DNA from: Oceanospirillum beijerinckii DSM 7166
GTDB taxonomy: Bacteria; Pseudomonadota; Gammaproteobacteria; Pseudomonadales; Halomonadaceae
Length of the DNA stretch: 64,000 nucleotides
NCBI RefSeq assembly: GCF_000422425.1
Contig: NZ_AULT01000009.1
Location: 1-64,000 of the forward strand
Direction of reading: 5' to 3'
The first letter of the stretch is position 1. The number at the start of each line of letters is the position of its first letter. The notes beneath the pieces are model-generated. The model had not been told where the DNA came from. It saw only the letters and a program-made list of their open reading frames with translations, and made no database searches. The position numbers and the translations under genes were made by a program. Below, in pieces: positions 49,676 to 60,157 of this stretch.

Positions 49676-51145
49676 ATGTCCCTTGATTATCAAACCCTGG
49701 AATATCTGCGTCAGCATAATCCCGCCTGGCGTTTATTAACCAGCCCTCACGCCCCCTTAATGATCAGCTTTTTCCAGAAGGTGTTTATTGCCAAAAACGC
49801 CAGGATCTTGCCGCAGTCCGATCTGGTAGAAACCCTGGAAGATGAGCTGTTTCACCTCAGGGATCTGCTTGGTGATGATAAACTCCCCAAAAGTGCCTTA
49901 GAGTACCTCAACGACTGGTCGGCCACAGAGAAAGGTTGGCTGCGCAAGTTCTATCGTCAAGGTACGGATGAGCCGCAATTTGACCTCACGCCTGCGACCG
50001 AAAAAGCCATTGCCTGGTTGGAAACCCTGAGTCAAAAAAGCTTTGTCGGTACGGAATCCCGCTTATTGATGCTGTTTGATCTGTTACGCCAGCTGAGTGA
50101 GGGTAGCGATGAAGATCCAGAAGTGCGCTTGCAGGAACTGAAAAAGCGCCGTGATGCCATTGATGCCGAGATTGCTCAGGTGTCGATGGGCAATGTGACT
50201 CTGCTGGATGATACGGCGATTAAGGATCGTTTTATGCAGTTTAATCAACAGGCGCGGGAACTGCTGTTTGATTTTCGTGAGGTGGAGCAAAACTTTCGTC
50301 AGCTGGACCGCAGGGTGCGTGAGCGTATTGCCACCTGGGAGGGCAATAAAGGTCAGCTATTAGTGGAAATTATGGGCGAGCGGGATGCTATTGCGGATTC
50401 TGATCAGGGGGCGAGTTTTCGTGCGTTTTGGGACTTTCTGATGTCGCCACAACGGCAGGAGGAGTTTGGTGAGCATCTGGCCAAGGTTTTGGAGTTGCCT
50501 GCTATTGATGAACTCAGGCCCGATAAGCGTATCCGCAGAATCCATTACGATTGGCTGGAAGCGGGGGAGTATACCCAGCGCACCGTCGCACAGCTGTCGC
50601 AACAGTTACGCCGCTTTCTCGATGATCAGGCCTGGCTGGAGAACCGGCGTATCATGGATATTCTGCACGGTATCGAAGGCAAAACCCTGAAACTGCGGGA
50701 GTCTCTGTTCAGCAGTGCCGGACAGGATTTTATGTCGCTGGATGATACCTCGGCCAGTATTGAGTTGCCGATGGAAAGGCCACTGTATCAACCGCCTGTT
50801 AAGCCTGTGATCGACAATATTAAGCTGGATGACGGTGATGAAAGCCTGGACTCCAGAGCGCTGTTTGCACAGACCATTGTGGATAAAGCCGCTATCGCAC
50901 AACATATCCGCCAATCCCTGCAGCAGGAATCCCAGGTTTCTTTGCAGGCCCTGTGCTTGTCCCGGCCACTCAGTCAGGGGCTGGCGGAGCTATTGGCCTA
51001 TTTAGAACTGGGCGAAGAGGGGCAATCCAGTGAGCGTTTTACTATCCTGATCGATGAAGAGATCGAAGATAGCATCACCTGGCAGCTGGACGGCGAACAG
51101 CGTCAGGTGCGCATGCCCAGAGTGCTTTATCTGCGCGGACGCTGA
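49676..51145 (+). CDS. jetA: Wadjet anti-plasmid system protein JetA (DUF3375)
   Basis: Kleisin-like (MksF-type) subunit of the type I Wadjet SMC complex that recognises and cleaves small circular plasmids. The 489 residues start SLDYQTLEYLRQHNPAWRLL and contain NARILPQSDLVETLEDELFH and RFLDDQAWLENRRIMDILHG, the characteristic DUF3375 sequence. No Shine-Dalgarno sequence is clear. It is followed by jetB after 135 bases, a wider gap than in many Wadjet operons. The call rests on family recognition plus the jetB, jetC and jetD neighbours. Confidence 0.9.
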   Translation: MSLDYQTLEYLRQHNPAWRLLTSPHAPLMISFFQKVFIAKNARILPQSDLVETLEDELFHLRDLLGDDKLPKSALEYLNDWSATEKGWLRKFYRQGTDEPQFDLTPATEKAIAWLETLSQKSFVGTESRLLMLFDLLRQLSEGSDEDPEVRLQELKKRRDAIDAEIAQVSMGNVTLLDDTAIKDRFMQFNQQARELLFDFREVEQNFRQLDRRVRERIATWEGNKGQLLVEIMGERDAIADSDQGASFRAFWDFLMSPQRQEEFGEHLAKVLELPAIDELRPDKRIRRIHYDWLEAGEYTQRTVAQLSQQLRRFLDDQAWLENRRIMDILHGIEGKTLKLRESLFSSAGQDFMSLDDTSASIELPMERPLYQPPVKPVIDNIKLDDGDESLDSRALFAQTIVDKAAIAQHIRQSLQQESQVSLQALCLSRPLSQGLAELLAYLELGEEGQSSERFTILIDEEIEDSITWQLDGEQRQVRMPRVLYLRGR

Positions 51146-51280
51146 TTGGCTGATAACCATTTGATAGCAAACCTTTTTAGTGCTAAACCGGTTCGACGAG
51201 CCCTGGGCTTGTTCAATCACCGACAGCCTGGAAACACTGAGTAGCACAATACGTTTTGTCTGGTATATGACACAGCATTT

Positions 51281-51955
51281 ATGGATACCGATAGTCCTAT
51301 GAATACCGATTCTTCAGCTATATCCCCCTCTTCACAGCCGGTGGCTGATACTCAAGCGGAGTTGAGTGCGCTCTTGGTTCCCCTGTTAAAAGGCATTATC
51401 TATCAGGATGCAGCCCCGCAACGTTGGGCTGATCTGCTGAAACTGCAAAACCGGGTACGGGATTATGTTGCGGTACTGGGGTTGGAGCTGGTACTGGATG
51501 AGGCGGAAGGGTATGCCTTTTTGCACAGCCGCAGGGAAGAGGCGGATGACACAGAGATGGACGCCAGTGCCAGTCAGGAGGTTCCGAGGCTGATTACCCG
51601 GCGTCAGCTCTCTTTCCCTGTCAGCCTGTTACTGGCTCTGTTAAGGAAAAAACTGGCGGAGCTTGACGCCAGCGGTGGTGAAACCCGTTTAATGCTCAGC
51701 CGGGATGAGATTGTGGATCTGATGCGCTTATTTATGCCCGACAGCAGCAACGAAGCCAAGTTGGTCGATCAAGTGGATCGCCATATCAATAAAGTGGTGG
51801 AGCTGGGCTTTTTGCGCAAACTGAAAACCAGCACCGGCAAACAAATGGATTATGAAGTGCGCCGCATTATTAAAGCCTTTGTCGATGCCCAGTGGTTATC
51901 TGAACTGGACCAGAAGTTAGAGCAGTATCGTCAGCAATTACAGGAGAAAAAATAG
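51281..51955 (+). CDS. jetB: Wadjet anti-plasmid system protein JetB (DUF4194)
   Basis: Winged-helix KITE subunit (MksE-type) that holds JetA to the ATPase. The 224 residues carry [31 protein letters not shown] and [21 protein letters not shown], matching DUF4194. The start is uncertain: ATG 51281 and ATG 51299 lie in a near-perfect 18-base tandem duplication (encoding MDTDSP then MNTDSS), neither with a strong ribosome binding site. The stop overlaps the GTG start of the next gene by one base. Confidence 0.88.
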   Translation: MDTDSPMNTDSSAISPSSQPVADTQAELSALLVPLLKGIIYQDAAPQRWADLLKLQNRVRDYVAVLGLELVLDEAEGYAFLHSRREEADDTEMDASASQEVPRLITRRQLSFPVSLLLALLRKKLAELDASGGETRLMLSRDEIVDLMRLFMPDSSNEAKLVDQVDRHINKVVELGFLRKLKTSTGKQMDYEVRRIIKAFVDAQWLSELDQKLEQYRQQLQEKK

Positions 51956-52848
51956 TGTTTAGTAATCCTAAGATTGAGGCATTAGCTCAGTTAGGCGATG
52001 AGTTTATCGTTGCATTTAATATACAGCCCTGGCCTGATTATCTGGAACGCTTCCAGTTTGATCAATCTGACCTACCAGCCTTAACTAGCGTCTTTCTGCA
52101 GAGGCTGCAGGAAGATAGTGTGACATATGATTTTGATGACGACGATCCGACGATTTGGTTGCCTAACCATATCTGGCGGGTACTGGGCCAGTTAAAATCC
52201 CCAAAAGCCATTGCCCCCTTGATTCAGAGCCTGCCTCTGCTTACTGAGAACGATGATGCCTATGACGAAATACAGGAAGTATTCTGCTTGATAGGCACGG
52301 AAGCGATTGCGCCATTAGCCGACTACTTACAAAGCCCCGTTGATTTAGAGGATGAATCTTGTCATGTTTTGGCGGCGCAGGCCTTAAGGGCTCTTGCAGA
52401 AAAATATCCTGATACCAGGAATCGTATTCTACTGATTTTTAAACAATATATGGGGTCACCCTGCAATGAAGCCTATATGCTGAATGGCAATATTATTGCC
52501 TTCTTATTAGACCTGAAAGCAGTTGAATTAATTGATGATATTCGACAATTTTATCAACGGGGATGTGTTGACTGGAATATCTGCGGTGATTTGGAAGGTG
52601 TTGAAATAGACTTGGGACTTAGATCCAAGCGCTCAACACCTAAGCCACGTTATAACCAGTTTATAGCTGGTTTTGAAGATTCTGATCAGGATGATGCGAC
52701 GTTAGATAAGTTGGATATGCTGATGCAATCCATCGCAGAACCACCTGAACCAGAGGTGCCTTTTGTCAGGGAGCTGACTAAGGTTGGACGTAATGATCCC
52801 TGTCCTTGTGGTAGCGGTAAAAAATACAAGAAGTGTTGCGGTAAGTAA
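51955..52848 (+). CDS. HEAT-like repeat protein with C-terminal SEC-C zinc motif, inserted in the Wadjet operon
   Basis: 297 residues from GTG 51955, one base overlapping jetB and preceded by AGGAG. Residues about 70-200 look like helical HEAT or armadillo repeats ([46 protein letters not shown]). The end [19 protein letters not shown] is a SEC-C motif with C283, C285, C294 and C295 as zinc ligands. Similar HEAT plus SEC-C proteins are annotated near DUF1186. Base composition appears somewhat more AT-rich than jetB and jetC. It is not part of the known JetABCD set. It may be a regulator, adaptor or cargo gene; the function is unknown. Confidence 0.8.
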   Translation: MFSNPKIEALAQLGDEFIVAFNIQPWPDYLERFQFDQSDLPALTSVFLQRLQEDSVTYDFDDDDPTIWLPNHIWRVLGQLKSPKAIAPLIQSLPLLTENDDAYDEIQEVFCLIGTEAIAPLADYLQSPVDLEDESCHVLAAQALRALAEKYPDTRNRILLIFKQYMGSPCNEAYMLNGNIIAFLLDLKAVELIDDIRQFYQRGCVDWNICGDLEGVEIDLGLRSKRSTPKPRYNQFIAGFEDSDQDDATLDKLDMLMQSIAEPPEPEVPFVRELTKVGRNDPCPCGSGKKYKKCCGK

Positions 52849-52877
52849 CCCATAAAGTAATTAAGAGAGTATATCTG

Positions 52878-55800
52878 GTGTCAGCACAACAGGATCTGGT
52901 CGAAAATAACGCCTTTGATTTTACCAATGGCAACAGCCTGAGCGGTTTTCGTTTGAAGCGTCTGGAAGTGCTGAACTGGGGCACCTTCAGTGATCAGGTC
53001 TGGTCGTTAAATCTGGATGGCCAAAACGGTCTGTTAACCGGTGATATCGGCTCGGGTAAGTCTACACTGGTGGATGCGGTCACGACTCTGCTGGTGCCTG
53101 CCAATAAAGTGGCTTATAACAAGGCGGCAGGTGCTGAGCAGAAAGAACGCTCACTGCGCTCCTATGTGTTGGGGTATTACAAATCTGAACGTAACGATAC
53201 CAGTGGTAAATCCAAGCCGGTGGCGTTGCGTGATCAAAACAGCTATTCGGTGATTCTGGGCGTCTTCTATAACGAAGGTTACGATCAAACCGTTACCCTG
53301 GCCCAGGTGTTCTGGATGAAAGATCTACAGGGGCAGCCGGATCGCTTTTTTGTTGGCGCAGAAAAAACGCTCAGCATTAAAGAGGATTTTGCTCAGTTTG
53401 GCAGTGATATCGGTAATCTGCGTAAACGACTGAGAAAGTCCGGTTGTGAGGTGATGGAGCATTTCCCCCAATACGGTGCTTGGTTTCGCCGCCGTTTTGG
53501 CATTGAAAATGATCAGGCGATGGATCTGTTCCACCAGACCGTATCCATGAAGTCCGTGGGCAATCTGACGGAGTTTGTCCGGGGACATATGCTGGAGCCT
53601 TTCCAGGTTCAACCCCGTATACAGGCGTTGATTGCTCATTTTGATGATCTGAACCGCGCCCATGAATCGGTCTTAAAGGCCCGCCAACAGATCGAATACC
53701 TGACGCCGTTAATTGCAGATTGTGATCAGCATCAGTTGAATCATCAGCAGGTAGTGGAGTTGCGCCAGTGTCGGGAGGCGCTGGCCAGTTATTTCTCCGA
53801 ACAGAAACTGGCGCTGCTGGATGAACGTCTGGGCAGGCTGCAACAGGAACTTATCCGTCAGCAGAACCGTGTGCAACGGTTGAGTGAAGAGAGTGAGCAG
53901 CAAAGCTTCCAGCAACAGGAGCTAAAACAGCAGATCGCTGATAATGGCGGTGACCGCATCGAACGCCTGCGCCATGAGATCCAACAGTTGCAGGTCGAGC
54001 GTGAACGGCGCTTCGATAAAGCGGAACGTTATCAGAAGCTGTTAACGCCTCTGGATATGGTGGCGGTGGATAACCCTGATGATTTTCTTCAGCAGCAACA
54101 AGCGGTGCAACAGCTACAACAAGCGCTGGAAGATCAACAGGCGGAGCAGAGTGATCGACTCAGGGAAAGTGAGTTTGATTTCCTGCGCCGTAAAGAGGAG
54201 CACCAGGCGTTAGAGCAAACCCTGTCAGAGCTGAAATCCCGGCAGAGTAATATTGAGCAGCCCCAGATCAGAATCCGCCAGCAACTGTGTCAGGCCCTGG
54301 AGTTAGACGAAACTGAGCTGCCGTTTATCGGAGAGCTGCTACAGGTGCGCGAAGAGGATAAAGCCTGGGAAGGGGCGATTCAGCGGCTGATGCGTAACTT
54401 TGGTCTGTCGTTGCTGGTACCGGATCAGTATTACGCTCAGGTGGCTCAATGGGTGGATCAAACCCAGCTGAAAGGGCGTTTGGTCTATTACCGGGTACGG
54501 GAGCTGCGTCAGCAGGAGATGTCTAACTTACACCCGGATTCTCTGGTGCATAAGCTGGCCATTAAGCCCGACTCGGAGTTCTATGCCTGGCTGGAGCAAG
54601 AGCTGGCCCGCCGTTTTGATATCGCCTGCTGTGCCGATCAGGAGCAGTTCCGCCGGGAAAAACGCGCCATGACCCGGCAAGGGCAGCTGAAATCCCCCGG
54701 TGGGCGTCACGAAAAAGATGACCGCTTTGCTCTTAATGATCGCAGCCGCTTTGTTTTAGGCTGGAGCAACAAAGACAAAATCGATGCTCTCGCCAGTCAG
54801 GTGCGTCAGCTGGAAAGTGCCATGGCAGAACTGGCTCTGGCTATTAGCGCCCTGAAAAAGCAGCAGACAACCCTAAACCAAACCCTGAATGCCATCAGCA
54901 GGTTGGAAGAGTATCGCGACTTTCAGGAGCTGAACTGGCAACCTCTGGCTCAGGAAGTGAGTAAGCTGCAAGATGAGTTACAGCAGCTGGAATCCGCTTC
55001 CGATCTGCTGCAAACCTTAACCGATCGACTGAAACAGTTAGCCCAGGAGCAGAAGGAAACTGCGGACAAGCTGGACAGTGCTAAATCCGAGCAGGCTAAA
55101 ACGGAACAGAAGATAGAAGACAGCCAATGGCTGGTGCAGGATATCCAAAGTCAGCTAACCGATGACACGTTACAACTGAGTCAGCCACTGTATCCCCGTT
55201 TGGCGGAATTGCAGCAACAGGCGCTGCCGGAACTGAAAGTCAGTGTCGAAAGCTGTGATAAGCGCCAGCAGGAGATGCGGCGTTGGTTGCAGGAGCGGAT
55301 TGACGAAAAAGATCGGAAAAGCAGCCGCCTGCAGGAGCGTATCGTGCGCAATATGACCGACTATAACAACCGCTATCCTCTGGATACCCAGGAAGTGGAT
55401 GCAGCGGTTGAAGCGGCGGACGATTACCGTCAGATGCTGGATGCTCTGCAAGCGGATGATCTGCCACGCTTTGAGGCCCGTTTTAAAGCGTTGCTGAATG
55501 AAAATACCATCCGTGAGGTGGCTAACTTCCAGTCGCAACTGCACCGGGAACGGGAAACCATCAAGGAACGTATCGCTCAGATTAACGAGTCCCTGATTCA
55601 GATCGATTACAACCCCGGCCGGTATATCAAGCTGGAGGCGCAACCGAGCCAGGATGCGGATATTCGTGACTTCCAGACTGAGCTAAAAAGTTGTTTAAGT
55701 GGGGTCTACGATAGCGATCAGGACGAACAGTACTCAGAAGCTAAATTCCTGCAGGTCAAACAGATTATTGAGCGTTTCCGGGGCCGGGAAGGTTTAACCG

Positions 55801-56273
55801 AACAGGACAAACGCTGGACCAATAAAGTCACCGACGTGCGCAGTTGGTTTACCTTTGCCGCCTCGGAACGTTGGAGTGAGGATCATAGCGAACATGAACA
55901 TTACTCCGACTCCGGCGGTAAGTCCGGTGGTCAAAAAGAGAAGCTCGCCTACACCATTCTGGCGGCGAGTCTGGCGTATCAGTTTGGTCTGGAATGGGGT
56001 GAGGTGCGTTCGCGCTCGTTCCGTTTTGTGGTGATTGATGAAGCCTTTGGCCGTGGTTCTGATGAATCCGCCCGTTATGGCTTAAAACTGTTTGAACAGC
56101 TTAATCTGCAGCTATTGATCGTTACACCGTTGCAGAAGATCCATATTATCGAACCCCATGTGTCCAGCGTGGGCTTTGTCCATAACGAAGCGGGGCGCGC
56201 GTCTCGGGTACGCAACTTAACCATAGAAGCCTATCAGCAGGAAAAAGCTGATTTTGCTGACTCAAATATCTAG
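52878..56273 (+). CDS. jetC: Wadjet anti-plasmid system SMC-like ATPase JetC
   Basis: Motor ATPase of the Wadjet complex, predicted to extrude DNA loops. The 1131 residues have an N-terminal Walker [10 protein letters not shown] (residues 55-63), a very long central coiled coil rich in glutamine and charged residues, a hinge-like zone around residues 480-600, a C-terminal ABC signature [13 protein letters not shown] (from about 1012) and Walker B VVIDEAF (D1054, E1055). GTG 52878 follows AAGAGAG. All catalytic motifs are intact. It starts 29 bases after the SEC-C gene and jetD follows after 22 bases. Confidence 0.92.
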   Translation: MSAQQDLVENNAFDFTNGNSLSGFRLKRLEVLNWGTFSDQVWSLNLDGQNGLLTGDIGSGKSTLVDAVTTLLVPANKVAYNKAAGAEQKERSLRSYVLGYYKSERNDTSGKSKPVALRDQNSYSVILGVFYNEGYDQTVTLAQVFWMKDLQGQPDRFFVGAEKTLSIKEDFAQFGSDIGNLRKRLRKSGCEVMEHFPQYGAWFRRRFGIENDQAMDLFHQTVSMKSVGNLTEFVRGHMLEPFQVQPRIQALIAHFDDLNRAHESVLKARQQIEYLTPLIADCDQHQLNHQQVVELRQCREALASYFSEQKLALLDERLGRLQQELIRQQNRVQRLSEESEQQSFQQQELKQQIADNGGDRIERLRHEIQQLQVERERRFDKAERYQKLLTPLDMVAVDNPDDFLQQQQAVQQLQQALEDQQAEQSDRLRESEFDFLRRKEEHQALEQTLSELKSRQSNIEQPQIRIRQQLCQALELDETELPFIGELLQVREEDKAWEGAIQRLMRNFGLSLLVPDQYYAQVAQWVDQTQLKGRLVYYRVRELRQQEMSNLHPDSLVHKLAIKPDSEFYAWLEQELARRFDIACCADQEQFRREKRAMTRQGQLKSPGGRHEKDDRFALNDRSRFVLGWSNKDKIDALASQVRQLESAMAELALAISALKKQQTTLNQTLNAISRLEEYRDFQELNWQPLAQEVSKLQDELQQLESASDLLQTLTDRLKQLAQEQKETADKLDSAKSEQAKTEQKIEDSQWLVQDIQSQLTDDTLQLSQPLYPRLAELQQQALPELKVSVESCDKRQQEMRRWLQERIDEKDRKSSRLQERIVRNMTDYNNRYPLDTQEVDAAVEAADDYRQMLDALQADDLPRFEARFKALLNENTIREVANFQSQLHRERETIKERIAQINESLIQIDYNPGRYIKLEAQPSQDADIRDFQTELKSCLSGVYDSDQDEQYSEAKFLQVKQIIERFRGREGLTEQDKRWTNKVTDVRSWFTFAASERWSEDHSEHEHYSDSGGKSGGQKEKLAYTILAASLAYQFGLEWGEVRSRSFRFVVIDEAFGRGSDESARYGLKLFEQLNLQLLIVTPLQKIHIIEPHVSSVGFVHNEAGRASRVRNLTIEAYQQEKADFADSNI

Positions 56274-56295
56274 ACACGTATCATTAAGATAAGTC

Positions 56296-57540
56296 ATGGG
56301 CAAGAAAACATCACAGGCCTCCCGCTGGGGCGATAAACAAAGCCTACTGATTCAGGTACAGAAGCTTTGGGATAAAGGGTGTTTATTACAGGAAACACTC
56401 GCAAGCAGTGAACTGTTTCCCAAACGGCTCATCTTCAAAACCCCAAGCAGTCAGGCATTGGTGGAGGAGTTTGATCTGGTGCGGGATTGGCTGGCTCAGA
56501 TCAAACAACTGACCGGCTTTCGGGTGGAATATAAAACTATTCAACACCGGGTGATGGGGCAGCATAACCTGCCCTGCGAGGTGTGGCTGGATGATCTCGA
56601 CACGGCGATTAAGCTGTTAGGCGAGCAGAAAAACCAAGCACGCTTTATCCGTCAGTATCGACAGACTCAAGCACAGTTGCCTGAGCTGGAGCCCTGGCTC
56701 TATCAGCATGCTATTAAAGCACTCTCTTACGCTGATGTGTGGCCTCAGCTACTGGATTTTATCCTATGGCGACAGCAGCACCCGGATTCGGCGATCTACC
56801 TGCGTCAGGTCAGCTTACCCGGCATCGACACCAAGCTTATCGAACAGCATAAAGGCATACTGACCACACTGTTGGACCTGGTGTTGCCCGAAACTCAGGT
56901 GAATACAGCGCTCTCCTCCAGTAAGCGTTTTGCCGAACGTTACGGCTTTCAGAGCAAACCTGAGATGATCCGTTTTCGACTGTTGGATCAGCACAGCTCG
57001 ATCCTTCCGGGTATTAACGGCGATATCACTTTAACCGCTGCTGACTTTAATGCCCTGCAACATCAGCCCGGCTTTTTCCAACAACTGCAGCATATCTTTA
57101 TCACGGAAAATGAGATCAATTTTCTGACTTTCCCCGCCTATCCTAACGCCTTAGTGATTTTTGGTGCAGGTTATGGCTTTAGTGCCTTTGATCAGGTGAA
57201 CTGGTTAGCTCAGATGCAGATTTTTTACTGGGGGGATATCGATGTTGATGGTTTTGCTATTTTAAATCAGCTGCGTCACAAACTGCCCCAGGTGCACAGT
57301 CTGATGATGGATGAAGGCACGCTGCTAGCTCATCAGACTTTTTGGGGAACGGATGAAAAGGCTCGACATAAAAGCCAGCCCCAACTATTGGATCGTCTGA
57401 CAGACCGTGAACAGAGTCTGTATCAGGCTTTATTGGATCAACGCTACCAGGAAGCACTCCGCTTGGAGCAGGAACGCATTCAGTTTGATTATGTTAATCA
57501 TGTCTTACAACGGCTTGCCGTACCCGAGAGTCCCCTATGA
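56296..57540 (+). CDS. jetD: Wadjet anti-plasmid system nuclease subunit JetD (DUF3322/DUF2220)
   Basis: Topoisomerase-VI/Toprim-like subunit that cuts DNA in the Wadjet complex. Of 414 residues, the N-terminal DUF3322 part spans about 1-190 (VSLPGIDTKLIEQHKG). The DUF2220 Toprim-like part has E271 and E273 in FITENEINFL and D314, D316 and D318 in YWGDIDVDGFAIL, the expected metal-binding acidic residues. The stop TGA overlaps the next gene's ATG by four bases, so the downstream gene is translationally coupled to jetD. Confidence 0.92.
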   Translation: MGKKTSQASRWGDKQSLLIQVQKLWDKGCLLQETLASSELFPKRLIFKTPSSQALVEEFDLVRDWLAQIKQLTGFRVEYKTIQHRVMGQHNLPCEVWLDDLDTAIKLLGEQKNQARFIRQYRQTQAQLPELEPWLYQHAIKALSYADVWPQLLDFILWRQQHPDSAIYLRQVSLPGIDTKLIEQHKGILTTLLDLVLPETQVNTALSSSKRFAERYGFQSKPEMIRFRLLDQHSSILPGINGDITLTAADFNALQHQPGFFQQLQHIFITENEINFLTFPAYPNALVIFGAGYGFSAFDQVNWLAQMQIFYWGDIDVDGFAILNQLRHKLPQVHSLMMDEGTLLAHQTFWGTDEKARHKSQPQLLDRLTDREQSLYQALLDQRYQEALRLEQERIQFDYVNHVLQRLAVPESPL

Positions 57541-58688
57541 GTGAATATCAGTATTATCGTTTTGTTAGCCTGGATAACCCTCTGTCATCTGCCCAGCAGA
57601 ATAAGCTAAGGGAGATATCCAGCCGGGCCAGTATCAGCGCAAACGCTTTTCAGGTTTATTACAACTACAGTGACTTAAAAGCCGACCCTGATAAGTTAAT
57701 GAAGGATTATTTTGATATCGGCTTCTATTACGCCAATTGGGGTGACGTTACTATCTGGCTGAAGTTACCGCCATCCACTCTGCCCAAAGAGTTTCTGGTT
57801 ATTGATGATGGTTATGAGGCCGTTGTTTGGAATAGCAAAAAATACCAACTGCTGCGTCTGAGTCTGGAAGGTGATGATAATTACCGTGATGACGAGGATG
57901 CAGAGGCTTTCTTTATCTATCTGCATACCCTTAGAGAAGAGTTGATCAATGGTGACTACAGATTACTCTATCTGTGCTGGCTGAATCAGCTTGATCAAGA
58001 GAGCCAGCCATCCGAGTTACCTCGAATCCGTTTCGATTTTAATCAATTAACTGCAGGGCAGCAGGCTTTTGCCGATCTGTTTTCACTATCAGAGGTGTCA
58101 GTTAACGCGTTAATCAAGCTGCTCAATGAAACAGGCTCCCATCAGCCTTCTGGCTCTGGGGCATTATCGGCTCAGCAACAACTTGAGCAGTTATCCACAG
58201 AAGATAAAGATCGCCTGTTATACGCTTTGTTTGAACAGGGGCAGTTATCCAGGCATCAGGCTTTGGCTGTGCTCAATCAGACTCAGGCTCAAAAGGAGTG
58301 GCGCTACTGGTTAAGTGCCGATGATCTTGCCCCTTATTGTCAGCAGATCAAGGATGAAATGCGACAACAATATTTGGCCGCAGAAGCGAAGCGTAAGGAA
58401 GAGGAACGCATTCGCCGGGAGTGGCATCTCACGGCTGTTTATGAGGCACGGGATAGGTATTGGCAAGCTATAGTGGCTGGGGCAGAAAAGCGTAATGCCA
58501 GCGGTTATAGTGAGGCTGAAAGAATATTGCAGGATCTTTATGACGCTTATCAGCTGAAAGGTGTTTTGGCTGACTTTGTACCGCCCTTCCAGGATTTCAT
58601 ATCGGCATATAGTAGACGTAGTGCCTTGATGAAGCGATTGGAGCCCCTGAAACAATCCGTGGCAAAAGCTTTGTCTATAGATGAGTGA
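57537..58688 (+). CDS. Uncharacterised protein coupled to jetD (MSEYQYY family)
   Basis: A 383-residue soluble protein starting MSEYQYYRFVSLDNPLSS, a start I associate with an uncharacterised family found next to SWIM zinc-finger and DUF6880 proteins. The N-terminal 140 residues look globular (FDIGFYYANWGDVTIWLKLP). A middle region and a strongly charged helix (about 275-300, AAEAKRKEEERIRREWH) follow, then a helical end (AERILQDLYDAYQLKGVLADF). The catalytic function is unknown. ATG 57537 overlaps the jetD stop (ATGA), which ties it to the Wadjet transcript; the next gene starts 30 bases after its stop. Confidence 0.8.
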   Translation: MSEYQYYRFVSLDNPLSSAQQNKLREISSRASISANAFQVYYNYSDLKADPDKLMKDYFDIGFYYANWGDVTIWLKLPPSTLPKEFLVIDDGYEAVVWNSKKYQLLRLSLEGDDNYRDDEDAEAFFIYLHTLREELINGDYRLLYLCWLNQLDQESQPSELPRIRFDFNQLTAGQQAFADLFSLSEVSVNALIKLLNETGSHQPSGSGALSAQQQLEQLSTEDKDRLLYALFEQGQLSRHQALAVLNQTQAQKEWRYWLSADDLAPYCQQIKDEMRQQYLAAEAKRKEEERIRREWHLTAVYEARDRYWQAIVAGAEKRNASGYSEAERILQDLYDAYQLKGVLADFVPPFQDFISAYSRRSALMKRLEPLKQSVAKALSIDE

Positions 58689-58718
58689 TGGTTTTAAGTG
58701 TTGAAAGGAGCACTGATT

Positions 58719-60086
58719 GTGGATGAAAAATTAATTCAGTGCCTGAATCAGGTATCCGCAGAGCAGCTGGCCGATATCATCAAGACGATTTACGGCATGG
58801 ACGATAACGTCGACCATAAAATTGAAGCTGCATTATTTCCGGCAGGTTCAGGATATATTGTTGAACAGTTGGAGGCGCGTATTGCGTCAATAGAACAAGA
58901 CGACGATTTCATTAGCTACCGCGACGTTTCTACTTACAGTATGCAACTGGATTATCTCGTTGACGATATTGCCAGTCTGGTAGATACAAACCCTGAAAAG
59001 GCTTTTCATTTGATCAACCGCTTTATCAATACTCATGAGGATACGTTCAATAGATCAGATGATTCTGGTGAGATGGGTGACAGCTATTCAAGAGCGGTTG
59101 ATATCTGGCTATTGGCAGCCCAAGCTTGGCAAAGTAACGGAAGTTGCTCATTGGTTTGGGCTGAGGAATTAAAACAGCGTCATTACAGTGATGATTATGG
59201 GGTATGGTATGGCCGGATTGCGGATAGCAAAGCTCTGTTGGGTGATGTTGTACTGAGAACTTTGGCGAAAGAGTTTGAAGATGATTACTGTCAGCTGTCT
59301 AAACAAGAATCTAAGAGCAACCAGTATAGAGCCAGCTGCGCCAGGTACGGAATAGAGCAGGTTGCCAGGGCATTAGGGGATATTGAGTTATACGAGCATG
59401 CATTTCTCATTGAACCGTCAGCACTTAATGATGCCCAGAAAGAAAAAATAGTGAGGTTCTGTTTACAACAACAAGATGGGCAAGCGGCGTTGAAATGGCT
59501 GACAGGCTCTTGGGATGATGGGTTACGGAGCTACACCAGAAAGGAATTGTTAGAAGAAGCCTACCAGCTGACAGGGCAGACCGAAGAGTTAATCCGGATA
59601 CGTTCGGAAGCGTATCGGCAAGATCCCTGCTACAGAAATCTGCAGGCCTTACTTGAAGTATTGCCTGAGCAGGATAGAACACCTGTTTTGCAGGGGGCTG
59701 CCGAACAGGCCTTAAAAATAAAGTATTTCAGCTCAAGAATAGACACTCTGATAGATCTTGGAGAGATAGAGCAAGCTGTAGAACAGCTACTTCAGTATGG
59801 TTTTCAAGAAGGGGTAATCGCCTACGGCAATTTACTGCGCTGGACTGAAGTGTTTGCTAATGCTGAATATTACTTGGCCGAAGTTGCTTGTTACCGTTTG
59901 CTTTTGTTGGATATTTTGAATGAAGGTCGGAGTAAGGCTTATGGGTATGCTGCAGATTACTATCAAAACTTAGCGCGCTTGGATACAAGGGTTGATGATT
60001 ACCAGCCTCTGGCCAGTTGGCAGGAATTCCAGGCTGAGCTCAAAAACAGGCATGGGCGTAAATACTCTTTTTGGAATCGTCTCTAA
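58719..60086 (+). CDS. DUF6880-like helical repeat protein
   Basis: A 455-residue soluble protein rich in helical hairpins, probably TPR or solenoid-like (YSRAVDIWLLAAQAWQ; LGDIELYEHAFLIEPSALND). The C-terminus YGYAADYYQNLARLDTRVDD followed by a basic HGRKYSFWNRL resembles the ending of DUF6880 proteins, to my memory. The open frame extends to GTG 58698, but AAAGGAG at 58704-58710 favours GTG 58719. With the preceding gene it forms a pair I know from other genomes outside Wadjet. No catalytic motif is evident. The name is tentative. Confidence 0.68.
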   Translation: MDEKLIQCLNQVSAEQLADIIKTIYGMDDNVDHKIEAALFPAGSGYIVEQLEARIASIEQDDDFISYRDVSTYSMQLDYLVDDIASLVDTNPEKAFHLINRFINTHEDTFNRSDDSGEMGDSYSRAVDIWLLAAQAWQSNGSCSLVWAEELKQRHYSDDYGVWYGRIADSKALLGDVVLRTLAKEFEDDYCQLSKQESKSNQYRASCARYGIEQVARALGDIELYEHAFLIEPSALNDAQKEKIVRFCLQQQDGQAALKWLTGSWDDGLRSYTRKELLEEAYQLTGQTEELIRIRSEAYRQDPCYRNLQALLEVLPEQDRTPVLQGAAEQALKIKYFSSRIDTLIDLGEIEQAVEQLLQYGFQEGVIAYGNLLRWTEVFANAEYYLAEVACYRLLLLDILNEGRSKAYGYAADYYQNLARLDTRVDDYQPLASWQEFQAELKNRHGRKYSFWNRL

Positions 60087-60157
60087 AAAATACTGAGTCG
60101 AAGCCCCCCTTGCCTCGATGGTTAGGGAAAATATGAACGCTGTCGTATGGGTAAGTT

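Noticed and set aside
58191-58199. Perfect DnaA box TTATCCACA
   Set aside because: It lies inside the MSEYQYY coding sequence, alone, and is likely a chance match.
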